The position numbers and the translations under genes are program-made. 64,000 nt of DNA from the NCBI RefSeq assembly GCF_000006565.2, contig NC_031476.1, positions 4,240,458 through 4,304,457 of the forward strand, in the 5' to 3' direction. Positions within the stretch are counted from its first letter, which is position 1; each line of letters begins with the position of its first letter. Shown in pieces: positions 46,375 to 57,365 of the stretch. The notes under the pieces were generated by a model that saw nothing but the letters and a program-made list of their open reading frames with translations, did not search any database and was not told the origin of the DNA. Source of the stretch: Toxoplasma gondii ME49 (Eukaryota > Apicomplexa > Conoidasida > Eucoccidiorida > Sarcocystidae).

Positions 46375-48032
46375 CTGCTTATGTATTTATATATTTATTC
46401 ATTTACATTTATATATATATATATATATATTGTATGCATATACGTAAATCGGTTTGTGTATAGCTGTGTACACGTGTAGGTGTGTGTATGAATACAGCAG
46501 CAGATGATAGTGTCGTTTTTTTCGTTGAGTGCTGTCTCCTCTGTAGAAGAGAACGCGACCTCCGCGGGTCTCTCTCGACATCCTCCACACAGAGGCGTTG
46601 CCCGCTTTCCTTCCTAGCTTTTTTTCTGCATGTATTCTTACACGAAGTAGCGTGTTGTGAACGGGGCGTCGGGCGTCGAGAACAGCGATTTGGACTGAGT
46701 TTCTTAATTTCGTTTCGAGGCGGCGCACGCGTTCTTCGTCCTCAGGCGTCAGGACCTCCGCAGCCCCGTCGGCTGCGTCATCGGGGGAGCCGGGAGGCTG
46801 GCGTCTGCCGTCTTCAGCTTCCTCCCTGGAGTTGAAGAAGGCGAACGGCTGCCTCCTCAGCCTCTCTGCGCGTTCTCTCCTGCGCTGTCTCTTCAGTTCT
46901 TCGACCGCCTCCAGATGCACAGCTTTGTTCAAGAAAAGATCTGTGACAGCAGCAAAGAGCGTGGCGGTGAGCCCCGCCTGTTTCGGCGCGCCCGGACTCC
47001 CCTCGGAGCAGTCGAGTTCATCCTCGTCTGACAGCCCACCCAAGCCGATGAACAGAATGCGGTCGTAGAAAGGCAGGCGATACGCAGAGGCAGCGGGCAA
47101 CTCGAGAGCGGACGCGCGATTCAAGTGATAGTCCAAGTGGCGATCGATCCACGCCAGTACGTCAGGAATTCCTGCGAGATCCACGACGCTCGCCACACCT
47201 TTTTTTTGAACATCGCACGAAGAACTGCCAGCAGCCGCCACTGGTCTGGGTGGACAGCAGGCGCGAAAAACGCGGTGGTAGGGCAGGGTGGAACACAGCG
47301 GGGGAAAACCGACGCAGGAAGAAAAGGGAGAGAGACAGAGAAAGGGAGAGACACAAGAAGGTAGAAAGCGGAAGAAAGAGGCAGAGCACCTGGAAATGAC
47401 AAGGAAGAAAACAGACCTACGGGAGGAGACCAAGCGGGATTGTTTAGTAGGAGAAGGCATTCAAAGACGAGAGGAAAAACAAACGCACGCCACTTCGTTT
47501 CCTTCTTCACTGCAACGATACATATCTATTTCCCTAAAACCTAAATACCTGGAACTCCCTGTCAACTACCAAGTCCCTCTCTAGACATCTGTATACATAT
47601 ATAGATATATATACACACATATATATATATATACGCATGTATATATATATATATATATATACAAATATACACGCATATGTAATATGGTAGGCTAGAGTGA
47701 TTGACTGTGACAGGCCCCGTCCGCGGGTGGTGAAGAGTTCGTGGAAGAACGAGGTGGAGATTGTCTCTCGTATTCGCCCACTCACCACCGACGAACTCGA
47801 TGTCGAGAGCGACATTTCTACAGTCCCACTGACTGTCTAGGAAGAGGAGTCGCGAGTTGAGGAAGGTGGAGAGCAGGTGGCAGCAGCAGACGCTGTCTAC
47901 TTCAGGCGTGCAGAAGACGAGGAAGGCGGCAGGACGACGGGGAGACGGGTCATTAGCGAAGTCGGGGGCATGAGAGAGAGTGTTGAACTGGAAGAAAGAG
48001 CGGGAAAACTCGTCAAGAGGAAGCAGCACCAT
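40708..48032 (-). CDS. CDC45: CDC45 family replication initiation factor
   Basis: CDC45 joins MCM2-7 and GINS to form the replicative helicase in the nucleus. Model: 47786-48032, 46642-47240, 45972-46118, 45362-45510, 44658-44711, 44156-44327, 43475-43571, 43094-43216, 42735-42798, 42177-42276, 40899-41549, 40708-40815; phases agree throughout, about 836 residues against about 570 in human. ATG context is GCCACAATGG. Family blocks in order: LVFCTPEVDSVCCCHLL (the DHH-like site, human LFVASDVDALCACKIL), FVG, YDRILFIGLGGLSDEDEL, AVLDARRPVHN, EALERRRRELL, SSAYAFAGATAAAAFLQEEW, VVYDYLRQTLQLRDC, DIAFLIQALL, NAIEALQLLTR, LDLAVLSHARGGVLL, LPVVLHIVVEAPGPVGERS. An Asp/Glu-rich tail follows the usual end, then a basic last exon. 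The 43475 donor (GTGTGA) and the small exons at 44.7 and 44.2 kb are the weakest points. Confidence 0.85.
45650..45860. repeat. Degenerate ACATAT-rich minisatellite in a CDC45 intron
   Basis: Within the intron between the third and fourth CDC45 exons, short related units of the form CCTAGATACAC, ATATTTGTA and ACACATTCATAT recur about every 25-35 bases. Copies are diverged and spacing is irregular. It is most likely an expanded and decayed simple repeat. Confidence 0.6.
46337..46430. repeat. AT microsatellites in the second CDC45 intron
   Basis: Two dinucleotide tracts, (AT)17 at 46337-46370 and (AT)10 at 46411-46430, are separated by AT-rich sequence. They lie well inside the intron bounded by the exons ending at 46642 and starting at 46118. 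Long AT tracts in otherwise GC-balanced DNA are natural length markers. Confidence 0.95.
47619..47660. repeat. AT microsatellites in the first CDC45 intron
   Basis: (AT)7 at 47619-47632 and (AT)10 at 47641-47660 form a short AT-rich island in the first intron. With the tracts in the second intron they make this gene unusually rich in simple repeats. Confidence 0.9.
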
Positions 48033-50467
48033 TGTGGCGAAGAAACGTCAAACCGCAACCCAGTCTCAGGGCGCCCGCCTCAAGGCTCTGACACATGCTC
48101 GACAGGCGACAGTAGCGATGCAGGTGGAGAGAAATCTGGACAAGATTCAAGGAGCAGGAAGGCGCGAGTTGTTGAGAGGCACTCGCGAGGCCCACTCCGC
48201 AACTCTGGAGTCCCGCCGGTCTGCGAGAGACCCGGAGACCTTCAAGATCGGAACGAACAGGCCCTCTTGCAGAACGCACTGCCCAGAAGAAGCGCGTACA
48301 GCATCCTGCCTCAGAAAAGACGTGTCATCCCACGACGAGGGGGCTGCCTGGAGCGGCAGACCTGCGAGCGAAGAAAAACGTCTGCGCCGGAAGTCGGAAA
48401 GACTGTCGAGAACGAGGTGTCGAAGACAAAGGATTGAGAGGGACAGAGAAGACAAGACGGGGAAGGAAGCGAGAAACTTAGAGGAGACAAGAGATGAAAA
48501 GGGTACAAACGGCGAAGAAGACACGAAAGGTGGAGAAGATACCGGAAGAGGGGGAAACGAGTTATGAAGAGGAAACGAGAGCTACGGCAGACACAAGAAA
48601 TGCGGAAGGTACAGGAGACAAGAAACGAGAGCTCTGAAGGAATACGGAAGATGAGGCAGAAGCGAGAGATGAAGATGCGAGGAAGAACAAAGATACAGCG
48701 GATGAGGAAGGCACGGGAGGAAAGAAAGAAACAGCGACGGAGGCGCTTGACAGCGCCTCACTGGGTGTTCATGCGGTGTTGGCCTTGATTTTTTAGGGAA
48801 ATCCGAGGAAAAAAATCAAGACGATTCCTGTAACTCTTCATTAGGAGTGTGCGCTGCTGATGACGGGCGGCACAAAACACAGAGACGCTTGGAGAGCCGT
48901 TCCAGAAGAAGGTGCGGAAGAAAAGGCAAAAACCCGTGACATCCCGGCAAGTGCTGAACACTTGCTGCTGAAGGATACAAGCCGAAAAAGGGAAACTCGT
49001 AGGGCACACTCTGCTCACGCGCTCTTCCGCCACCAAGTCCGGCACCGCCGGCCCACTAGAAACTTGGAGGGTCGCCAGGGGCGACAAGAAACGCGTGAAT
49101 TTGCTAAGGGGTTCCGGAGAAAAACGCGGAACGGGAACTACCTGTGCACGGAAAGTGGTTTGAGACCGGCTGTACATACACCCGGCTTTGCTGCGCGGAA
49201 GACAAGGCGGTGAGCTGGTTGCAGCTGCACACGAAGTGGCGGTTGCGTTTTCCGGCTTTCTTTCCGGAAGAAACTTCGGGACGGAAGTGAGTGTCGCTAT
49301 ATGGAGTCTCTTCTGTTCCGCTCCGAAACACAGGCCGACGGAAACCCGGCGGGTCACCTCGGCAAAGTCTCCAACAAGCAAGGCCGATGCGGGATAATGG
49401 ACGCACACTCGGTGGTAAACACAATCGTGGGGGTCGACACTCTTCTCGTGCAGATGAGCGGAAAAGCACGCTGCATCTGGTACGGGCAACGCATGCAGCA
49501 CGCGATGCTCGGGACCGACTGCCGACCAGAATCCGCCTCTTTGTCTCGTTGACTCGGAGCACTTTTTCGCCGCCACGAAACGCGGGAGAGACCGCCTGAC
49601 GAAGAATCGACGGCAGAATGAGACAAGGGGAAAATGACCTGGGTCCAGGGAGGGCTTAGCCAGAGAGGAGAACCCGACTGAAGGTGATTCTGCACACAAG
49701 TCGCCGCCCCTCTCCTCTTGCCCTTGGCTTTTTTGCGCGAGACTCAGCTTACAAATCACCCTTCCTCGGAGCGCTCCGTCTTGCTGAAACCTCCAAGACC
49801 AAACGAGCTGTTCACTTCTTTTTCGGGAGTGGGAACTGAGGCAAAATAACCGCGACGACGTCGCTGTCGTGGCTAAAACGTTGGGGCCTGCAGGTTTTGC
49901 CGTTCTTTCCCGTAGATTTGCCTCTCAAAACGGGACGTGGCGAGAAAACGCATACGCGCTTGGCGTCTTGCCAAGTGGGTCCGCTGCTCTTTTTCTTGTC
50001 TTTTCTCATTCCGCCCGCCTTTCTACTGGAAACAGACGTTTCGTGGTGTTCCTCTTAAAAATGATCCGTCTGCTGCCAAGACAATTGAAATTTCCTTAAA
50101 CAAATCAAAGGCTTCTCAGGCGGCCGCCTTTGTTTCGTATCAGCTTGACTCCGGATTTCTTGTCCAGGCCACTTTGCCAGTCCATTTATCTTCCTCTCCG
50201 ACTCGTTTACCGCGCCTTCTTTCTTCCGGCTTCTTCTCTGACAGTTTTGTTTCAAACTTTTCAACGCATCGCGAAATTCTTCTGTGAGTCTCCCGGTTGA
50301 TTGCCCATTCCATCCAAGTCGCCTGGTCTGGTCGTCCTTTTCGTGACCCCCCTCTGCTTCTTCGCTTCTTGGTCGCTTCTTGTTCACCCTTTTCGACGCT
50401 TCTTTTCCCCTGCCGCCTTCACGTTTACACTCTGTCGGCTTCAAGGTGCTTCCTGCTCTGAGACTCA
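48033..50467. other. Divergent intergenic region between CDC45 and the DNAJC17-like gene
   Basis: A 2.4-kb region that should carry both promoters and leaders. From 48.0 to 48.75 kb the plus strand is strongly purine-rich (AGA/GGA runs), which keeps several frames open without real coding content. The part 48.8-49.7 kb is open in four frames at once, and I find no motif, start or splice signals to choose any of them. The stretch 49.8-50.4 kb is pyrimidine-rich, fitting a leader of the J-domain gene. Confidence 0.5.
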
Positions 50468-52451
50468 ATGGCTGGCGCGGCTGAGGGCGGCGTCCCCGCT
50501 AGCCCTCTTCCGGAGTTGCTGCTCGGATTCTGTCCGTACACTGTCTTGGGAGTTTCCCCAGCAAAAGAGAACTCAGAGTCTTCCGCCACGGGAGCTGCAG
50601 CTGGCGGCTGCTCCGCAGCGACCGCCACTTCTGCCAGTCCAGCGTCCACGTTCTTCGCCTCCGTCTCGCTCAAAACTTTAGCTCAGGCGTATAGACGGGC
50701 AGCCCTCCGGGCGCATCCAGACAAGAACCGCGGACGGGAGGCCCAAGCTGCCGAGGAGTTTGTGCGCATCCAAGCTGCGTACTCGTTCCTCTCTTCTGAA
50801 GAGAACAGAGCGGCGTACCACGCGTTCTTGGAGAGACGCGAGCGACACGAGGCTCTTTTGGGGGAGCGGCGGCGTCGCGGCCTCCAGGCGGATGAGAAGA
50901 AACGGAAGTTCGCGGAGGATCTGAAGAGGCGGGAAGAAGCTTTTGCAGAGTCGCAGCGAAAGGCACAGGACGCAGAGAGAGGCGCGCGCGCCGCAGCAGA
51001 CTTTGAGAAAGACAGACTCCGGCGCATTCGCGAGAGAAACGAACGGATTCTGGAGGAACACCAAGAGAAACTGAACGCGAGATACGCGCAACAACAAGCT
51101 GCCCGACAGGCAGCGGCCACGTCTCTTCACCAACACTCGCCGTCTGCGCAGAGCGACAGAAACATGTATGATGCGTTTGATTGCAAACGAAGGAGATTCG
51201 GAGAAGGAAACGACCAGGTGCACTCCGGTTCCGCGAATGGGGAAACCGAAGACGCCGACGACATCGAGGACATCCTCACACGGTCCGTGTACGTGCACTG
51301 GACGGCTGCAGCACCTGGGACCGATGGAGAGAAGCTTTCGGGGACTTCTGGGCCGCCGAACCCGGCTTCCTCGGCGGCGGGTGAGCAGCGTGAGATGCAG
51401 GATACTGCCGTCTCTCCCACGCTTCTCTCTTCACTCTTCATTCCTCTGCATGCGCTCTACATCTTTGGATACACTGCAGACAAGGGGTATGCCTTGGTCG
51501 CCTTCGCCACTCGCGAGCGTGCTCTGGAGAGTGCTCTCGAGTTTCAGCAGCAGCAGAGGCAGAGGCGAAGAGAGGCTGGAGGAGAGAAGAAGAAACCGCC
51601 TCGCCTGCGCGTGAAAATAGCTGATCAGGTCGAACACTTGAGGGAGCGTTTGTCAGTCCTTCAAGAAGCGGCAGATGTTGCTGCAGCGGAATTCGCCCGT
51701 GCTGCCGCCGAGGCCGCAAACAAAAGAGCCACTGGTGGATCGTCTACGAGCGCAGACACTACACGCAACCACTGCGTAGCTCAAGATGTCACGTAAGCAA
51801 CCTGTTGTAGTTTCTAACAGAGTATCAAGTTGAATGCTACAGAAGAGTGCGGGTACACTCACCGACAGCAAGCAATGGGTCGAGGTCTAGCGCTCTTCCC
51901 GTACCACCGCCGGCTTTCGATAGTAGCGCATGGTGATTCAGGAGACTACATTAGTCGCTCGCATCCACGTTTTGTCCTGGAGTGGAACGACCACCAGAAC
52001 TCTTGAGATTTTCAGTCTCGTGTCGCCACTTGCAGCTATCTGTAAAACCCCAGTTGGCCGGTGATGTGGCGAGATCGCTGCAGAATGCCCCTGTCTTTTT
52101 CCAGGCGTCCCTTGGACAAAAGTGTGGAGGCAACTTGTCTGTGTTTCTACTGCAGATGTCAAACCGATTCCGACATGCTTCTCTGGTTGTTTCTCTTTGG
52201 CTTTGCCTTGCTGCAGACACGCACCCGACACGACATCTGCTGCCAACTTACAAACGAGCGGAGTGCCCGAGCCTGTACAGATTCCGCTGCCTTTCCCTTC
52301 GCCGCCTGCTGTGATGACACCGGCGTCGCTTGCCGAGTTTGAAGCCGCGACACTCCAGCGGCTGAAAGAGGCAGCCGCAAAGAAAAAAGCGATGCAAGCA
52401 GCGCAGCAGGAAACTGGGAAGGGAAACGAACCTCCTGGTGTCGGAGGATGA
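50468..52451 (+). CDS. DNAJC17-like J-domain protein with RRM
   Basis: Exons 50468-51792 and 52217-52451 join in phase (phase 2) to 519 residues; ATG context is GACTCAATGG. Residues 20-125 form a type III J domain: CPYTVLGVSP, helix II LAQAYRRAALRA, HPD at 83-85, then VRIQAAYSFLSS. Helix I and II are separated by an insertion of roughly 30 Ala/Ser/Thr-rich residues. Residues about 125-215 are a charged coiled coil (KKRKFAEDLKRREEAF). Residues about 285-405 fit a divergent RRM (RSVYVHW, LYIFGYTADKGYALVAF, ALESALEF). The second exon ends with the family's C-terminal helix (SLAEFEAATLQRLKEAA). J-RRM proteins of this type (human DNAJC17, yeast Cwc23-related) recruit Hsp70 to the spliceosome in the nucleus. 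The order J, coiled coil, RRM, C-terminal helix makes the assignment solid; symbol left blank because one-to-one orthology was not tested. Confidence 0.87.
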
Positions 52452-53380
52452 GCAGAAACCATAAACGTTTCCTTTGCGATTCTGAGGGCAGACAGAGAGC
52501 CTCTGGGTGTTTTGTGCCTGTCAGAAGTGGTAAACAGGCTGCAGCCGTGCTGCCGGCGTCGTTGCTGTCGTGGTGGAACTTGTCAATTGTGGAGTCCGTT
52601 TTTACGACTCTTTTTGCGGGAGCGACGGGCTCGAATTTCGCGCTTTGCTGATGAAGACAGCGGCGCACACTTTGTGAAGGATCTTCTGCAGAATGATAAA
52701 TCGACGACTTGCTAGTACGCGGTCATTTCTAGTAAATCTAACGCTCTAATGATCAGGACCTCCGCTGTTCTGGCCACGCTCTGCTTTCAGTCACTGAACA
52801 AGTTTCAGTTGCGCAGCGACTTTAAAGAATACTGCTTTAACCCGATTTTAAGGGAGATTCACCATTTAACGTGGGGCCCGTAAGCTAGATGCATGACTGT
52901 TTTACTCTTGTTCTAAGGGAAATTCCTTATTAGCGGCCGTGGCGCCCGTATTGCTTCACGGCTTTAGTTATGAGAGAACTTCCTTATTCGCGAACATGGC
53001 GTTTTGTAAGCGATATGCTTTAGAGTGGTCGCTTAACACTCAATATGGGAGTGATCCGTCGCTTTGCCGCCACGGAGGGCTAGTGCGGCTGCTGAAACCC
53101 CGATCTCAGCTGACTGTGATTCACCAGATATGTGTTTTGAAAGCACAGCGGAAAAGGTGTGAATACACGATGGAACAAGGCCGCAGACCACTGTGTCACA
53201 GGATCTCGTGGAATGTCTTCCTTGGCAGAATAACTTGGCAAAATTGAACATTTGCCCGGGGTCCCATCGACTTACAAATTTGAACATTTCGCCCTGTGTT
53301 GCTGTCACCAATAATACGACGGGTTTTCCCAGAGACGTGATCTCCGTAACTGACGCGGCGTCAGCTGCAAGGCACTGTTG
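52452..53380. other. Convergent spacer, 3'UTRs of the DNAJC17-like and thioesterase genes
   Basis: A tail-to-tail region of 0.9 kb. It contains a degenerate repeat of roughly 60-bp units at about 52849-53030. No coding sequence is recognised. Confidence 0.5.
52849..53030. repeat. Degenerate ~60-bp tandem repeat, three units
   Basis: Units begin near 52849, 52914 and 52972. Units 1 and 2 share TAAGGGA[GA]ATTC and, after an AT-rich stretch, GTGG[GC]GCCCGTA; units 2 and 3 share AACTTCCTTATT-like sequence (ATTCCTTATT / CTTCCTTATT) and a GGCG-GTA block. Divergence is substantial, so duplication is old. It lies in the 3' region shared by convergent genes. Confidence 0.5.
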
Positions 53381-55799
53381 TTACATACCATCGTACATCA
53401 GGTCAAGAAGACTTTGTTCAACGAGTTCCAAAATGCGTTCGAAGAACTTAGCGCGACACTCTGGATCGTACATGAGGCCATGGGTGCCTTCGAGCACGCC
53501 AATGCGGGCGGCATATCCCCGTTGCAGACCAGAACTAAGGGCGGTATCTGCGTCAGGTCCTGCTTTTCCGGTAGACTCTGTCTCGTTTTTTCTGACATCG
53601 GTTTCACGCAACGTACAGTCCACAATGCGTGAATCGCCTTGCTGGTCACGCAAGATGCCAGAGTGGTCATCCGAGCGAAGCTGCGCTGGGTTGACGTTCT
53701 GTTCTTCTCGTGTTGTGGAACTTCCCTCGACCAAGGAAAACCAATTAACAAAATGCGAGGGGCTCTGCAGTTTCAGATCTCCTCGCGCTCGGAAAATCGA
53801 GCATGGCACACCTGAGCAGCAGTTCGCAAAGACAAACAGACGGTGTGAGGATATTGTTCATCAAAACGATTTGGCTGGTTGTCAAAGACGGCTTTCAGCC
53901 GGCGTGTAGTGGAAAGTTATCCAGGACCTTTCGAATCCATGATTCCTAACCGTAACGTGTTTCCGCCTCGCCTGAGACTTCCTCATTCTCCGTCAACATA
54001 ATGTTCTGGCAGTTTCTCTGCTAAGCATCCCATGAACAGCGATGCCGTTGTTGCCGCTATGGCCTGCGCTTGGAATGATTTGTCCCATGGTGTCATGTTG
54101 CTGACCGAGAGGTTCTTCTCTCTTGGTAGGAATGTAGTCGTCCAACAGCAAGTGGTCGGCTCGCAAGAGCTTGCCGTAAGCTGCCCAGAGATCGGACTGG
54201 AAAAGAATTTCGTTGCAGCTCCATCCCCGAAGCTCCTCCTGCAGTTTAGGAAAAACGACGACAGGAGGACCCAGATGGTAATGCATGCAAGCCCATGTCT
54301 ACTTGGTACACGTGTGCCCACACACTGTTGTTTTGACACTTGATCTGGCGTCTTGTCTGCATTGATGATGACGCGTGTCAAAGTGTTGTTTCAAAGACGC
54401 AGGGGTTTTTCTTGAAAGAGGGCACACCCGTAACATAGCGTGCCTCTCACGCATACCAGCCAGAGAAGTAGGCATCAGGACCATGCCGGACTTCCATCGG
54501 ACAGAACTTTCTTGATACTAGGCTAACATTTTTGCTTGAGCCTACCTGTGGCTGTGAGAGGACCACATACAGCGAACGAAAGGCCCCCATCTCTAGTTTG
54601 GGAATATCATTCCACGCGAAAATGCTGAGGAGATCGACGGTTAACAACGCACCTGAAATTCTGGGTCGGTGAGATACCGTGTTTCTCTCCAAGGTCGCTT
54701 GTTGGGGGGAGTATCAGGACTAACCATACAAGCCAGAATCATTCGAACCGGAAGGCGGAACTCGGTGTTAATCTCTTTTCGCTTGGCGATAGCACAAGCT
54801 AGCTCGTAAGCAATCCAGGAACCCATGGAGTATCCCACTAGAACATAAGGTACGCGCGAGGAGACCTGATTTTGTGCGACAGAACACCAGTGATCGTGAA
54901 CCATGAGAAATCGATATGGTACAGAGAAGCAAAGATGGCCGTCGTGGTCTACACCGACTCCGTACTGTCAATTCATTGCGGGCGACAAATTCCGGTACAT
55001 CGTATTCAGCTTTTGCTGCCCTGCATTTTCAAGCAAACGAAATGCCCCCCGCTCCGTGCGATAGCTTCCCATCAGTGCGAAAGAAAAGCGGAACCTCGAG
55101 AGAAGAGATTTTCCTTTCAAGCCTTGGCTTTCGCCAGCGAATTACGTGACTTACTAGAGGAGCGATAACATCGAGAAGCTGACTGACGCATTTCTGGATC
55201 GTGGCGGGGACCGGTTCTTTACTTCTGAGACTACGGCCGGGCAGCTGCACGGCAAGCAGCTGTGCACCTTCTTTCTCGCAGAAGCTAACAAGAGGATTTA
55301 CGGTAGGCGCCTTCGGAGTACCAACGCCGGTCCACACGGTCAAGTCCATTCCTGCCGTCATACACGCACAAAATATATGCTGGCCATACATTTAGAGGCT
55401 GCTTACTTCAGGAGAATCCTTTCGTCATCGATGAGAAAAAAGAATATCCAAAACACCTGTCCTCTAACCGCTGCTGCAGAGCGACGCGTTTTCTAGGGGG
55501 GCTTCGGATACCCACGCAACACAACTGTAAAAGTGGATGTACAGTCATGGCCTCATGGCTTGTGCTTTTTCTCTGCCGCTTGTCGGAGGCACTAACGCAG
55601 AGTGGTCAGTTGCTTTTTGCTTTCCGTTGCCAGGCGTGTTACGGATGAAGGAACTCGTTCGGATCAGCACAGTCTCACCAGCTCCATGGAAACAAAAGAT
55701 TCGGATTGATGGATTCACCCTCAGTTCTCGCGGGACGCAACGTGGAAACCACTTGTTGAATTCTGGGTGTGGGACTCGTACTTGATCCGAACGCTCCAT
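53381..55799 (-). CDS. Type II thioesterase (alpha/beta hydrolase)
   Basis: Exons 55679-55799, 55155-55351, 54653-54865, 54106-54238 and 53381-53811 join in phase to 364 residues, longer than the usual ~250. Family landmarks in order: KWFPRCVP and IRIFCFHGAG at the N-terminus; AVQLPGRSLRSKEP; the nucleophile elbow YVLVGYSMGSWIAYELA (G-Y-S-M-G); WSCNEILFQSDLW and KLLRADHLLLDDY; the acid region SIFRARGD; a Ser/Thr-rich insertion of about 60 residues; and GVLEGTHGLMYDPE with the catalytic His. Type II thioesterases release or edit acyl chains on acyl-carrier proteins of FAS I or polyketide synthases, enzymes that coccidia possess; the substrate here is inferred. An in-frame ATG at 55847 would add 16 residues. 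No targeting signal is evident. KCR, another acyl-metabolism gene, is the next protein gene to the right. Confidence 0.87.
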
Positions 55800-57365
55800 C
55801 TTCGAGACTAACGTGTGCGGGAGGCGTGTTGTGGACGGAGCCAGCATACAGAAAACCGAGAAGACCTATTCCTTTCTCATTTGCAGTACAAGACTGATGT
55901 ACAACGAGAGGTAGAATCATAACTTTCCGCTTTGGGCGTTACGAGCAAACTCTGGACAGATCTCGTCTAACAAGTTACGATCGACGTCTCGAGCTGTTCC
56001 AGCGACGAGGCAAAAAAGAACGGCAAGTCACTGACCGGGGAACCGTTAACGTGTAATGAAACCCGTGAATACACGGAAAACCACGTAGAGGCAGGGAAGG
56101 TTAGAAACAACCAGTTGTTCCCAACGTTTCGATTTAGGGAACGTCTGATAAAGACAACTGCTCCGAACATGACAAACTTCAGTTATCTCGGTCGCGCATG
56201 CAGCAACTGATGGACATATATCCTTTGTCATTTGTGACAGAGGCCAAAAACTGGGGGAACACGAAAAATCACCGCTTTCGCATGTTAGACCGTACAGGAA
56301 ACGTGCACACTCGCGATTGTCACCCTCGCCGAAGAGCCGCCTTCAGTAGATCTCCCTCCGGCTGATCTAAGCCACACACCTTTCTTTCAGTGAATCGCCA
56401 TCAGTCTTTTTGTCACCGCTTCTTCAATAGCTGCTCTGCAGACTCAATCACTGCTAGTGAACTGCTCTTCTGGAATTCTCCTACCTCAATCAGTACTCGT
56501 GTGCCGAGTGGGCGCACATCCGTCGTAGTCTAGGTGGTTAGGATACGCGGCTCTCACCCGCGCGACCCGGGTTCAAGTCCCGGCGACGGAATCCATTTTC
56601 CCCTTCTCAACAGAAAACACTAATTTCCATCCTCCCCTCCTAAATTCCTTCCGCGACAATTACTAGGAAGCCTTTACAGCCACCATGAGAGTAGAGACAA
56701 GAGCGCGCGAGGGTCTGTTTTCTACCGGTCGCCGAGTCCCAGTGTACGTTTCCTGTGCACCACTTTCCAATGATGCCGTGCTTTTTGTGATGATTAGTTT
56801 GTGCTTGCAGTAACGGCTGACTTCCTATCCACCCATTTCGAAGGCACTGCGACAGTCACGTTGTCTTCCGCGCCGAGCAAGAGAACGTAACAAAGTGAAG
56901 GATGTGGCCGTTGATTGCGCGTTCCCGAAACGGAACAAGTGTGCGTGTGAAGGAAGGGTTCTCTTCCGCTACAAGCACGAGCTCAGAACTCCGAAGAGCT
57001 TTTGAACTTATCACTTGTGCTGATACTTCTCGTTTGCGGACTTCTCCGTGCAAATCCGTGCATGCCGTGCGCGAGTGACGACAAGTGCACACCAGAGAGA
57101 AATCCGGAACTGACTGCACACGCACAGTTGGCTTCTGCGGAAACGAAGATACAAACCACGAGGAAAGGGGATAAAACGCCGCTTCCCAGTCCTGTACCGT
57201 ACAACGTTTTCTTACACACGAAAAAGGGGAACCGCAGAGACATGTCCCCCGATCGAAGCTCTGCTCCACTGCGCGACATACATACGTGAGACTACCAGAC
57301 TGCCACGTTGGACGAAAGTATAAACGGTCGAACATAGTACAACTTCGTCGGTTGTCCGCCGCCTT
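55800..57365. other. Spacer containing the tRNA gene
   Basis: Upstream of the thioesterase and downstream of KCR, so the left part should be the thioesterase promoter and leader. The only supported gene is tRNA-Glu at 56519-56591. A plus-strand frame near 57000-57289 begins with a hydrophobic stretch but has no ATG before it. Confidence 0.5.
56519..56591 (+). tRNA. tRNA-Glu (anticodon CTC)
   Basis: The acceptor stem pairs TCCGTCG (56519-56525) with CGACGGA (56584-56590) over seven base pairs, with discriminator base A at 56591. The D arm contains the A-box-like TAGTCTAGGTGG, the anticodon loop reads CTCTCAC with CTC in the centre (decodes GAG), and the T arm contains GGTTCAAGTCC (B box). There is no intron and no encoded CCA. 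A TTTT Pol III stop follows at 56595-56598. It is a nuclear cytosolic-type tRNA. Confidence 0.97.

Noticed and set aside
47980..48567. Long plus-strand frame opposite the start of CDC45
   Set aside because: Composition is almost entirely charged, arising from purine-rich DNA, and it overlaps the well-supported first exon of CDC45.
48758..49759. 333-codon minus-strand frame between CDC45 and the DNAJC17-like gene
   Set aside because: It starts at TTG and competes with equally open frames on both strands; no motif, start context or splice signal singles it out.
57000..57289. Plus-strand frame starting with a hydrophobic stretch (LSLVLILLVCGLL)
   Set aside because: There is no ATG before the hydrophobic part and only a weak acceptor upstream; it lies antisense to the 3' side of KCR.
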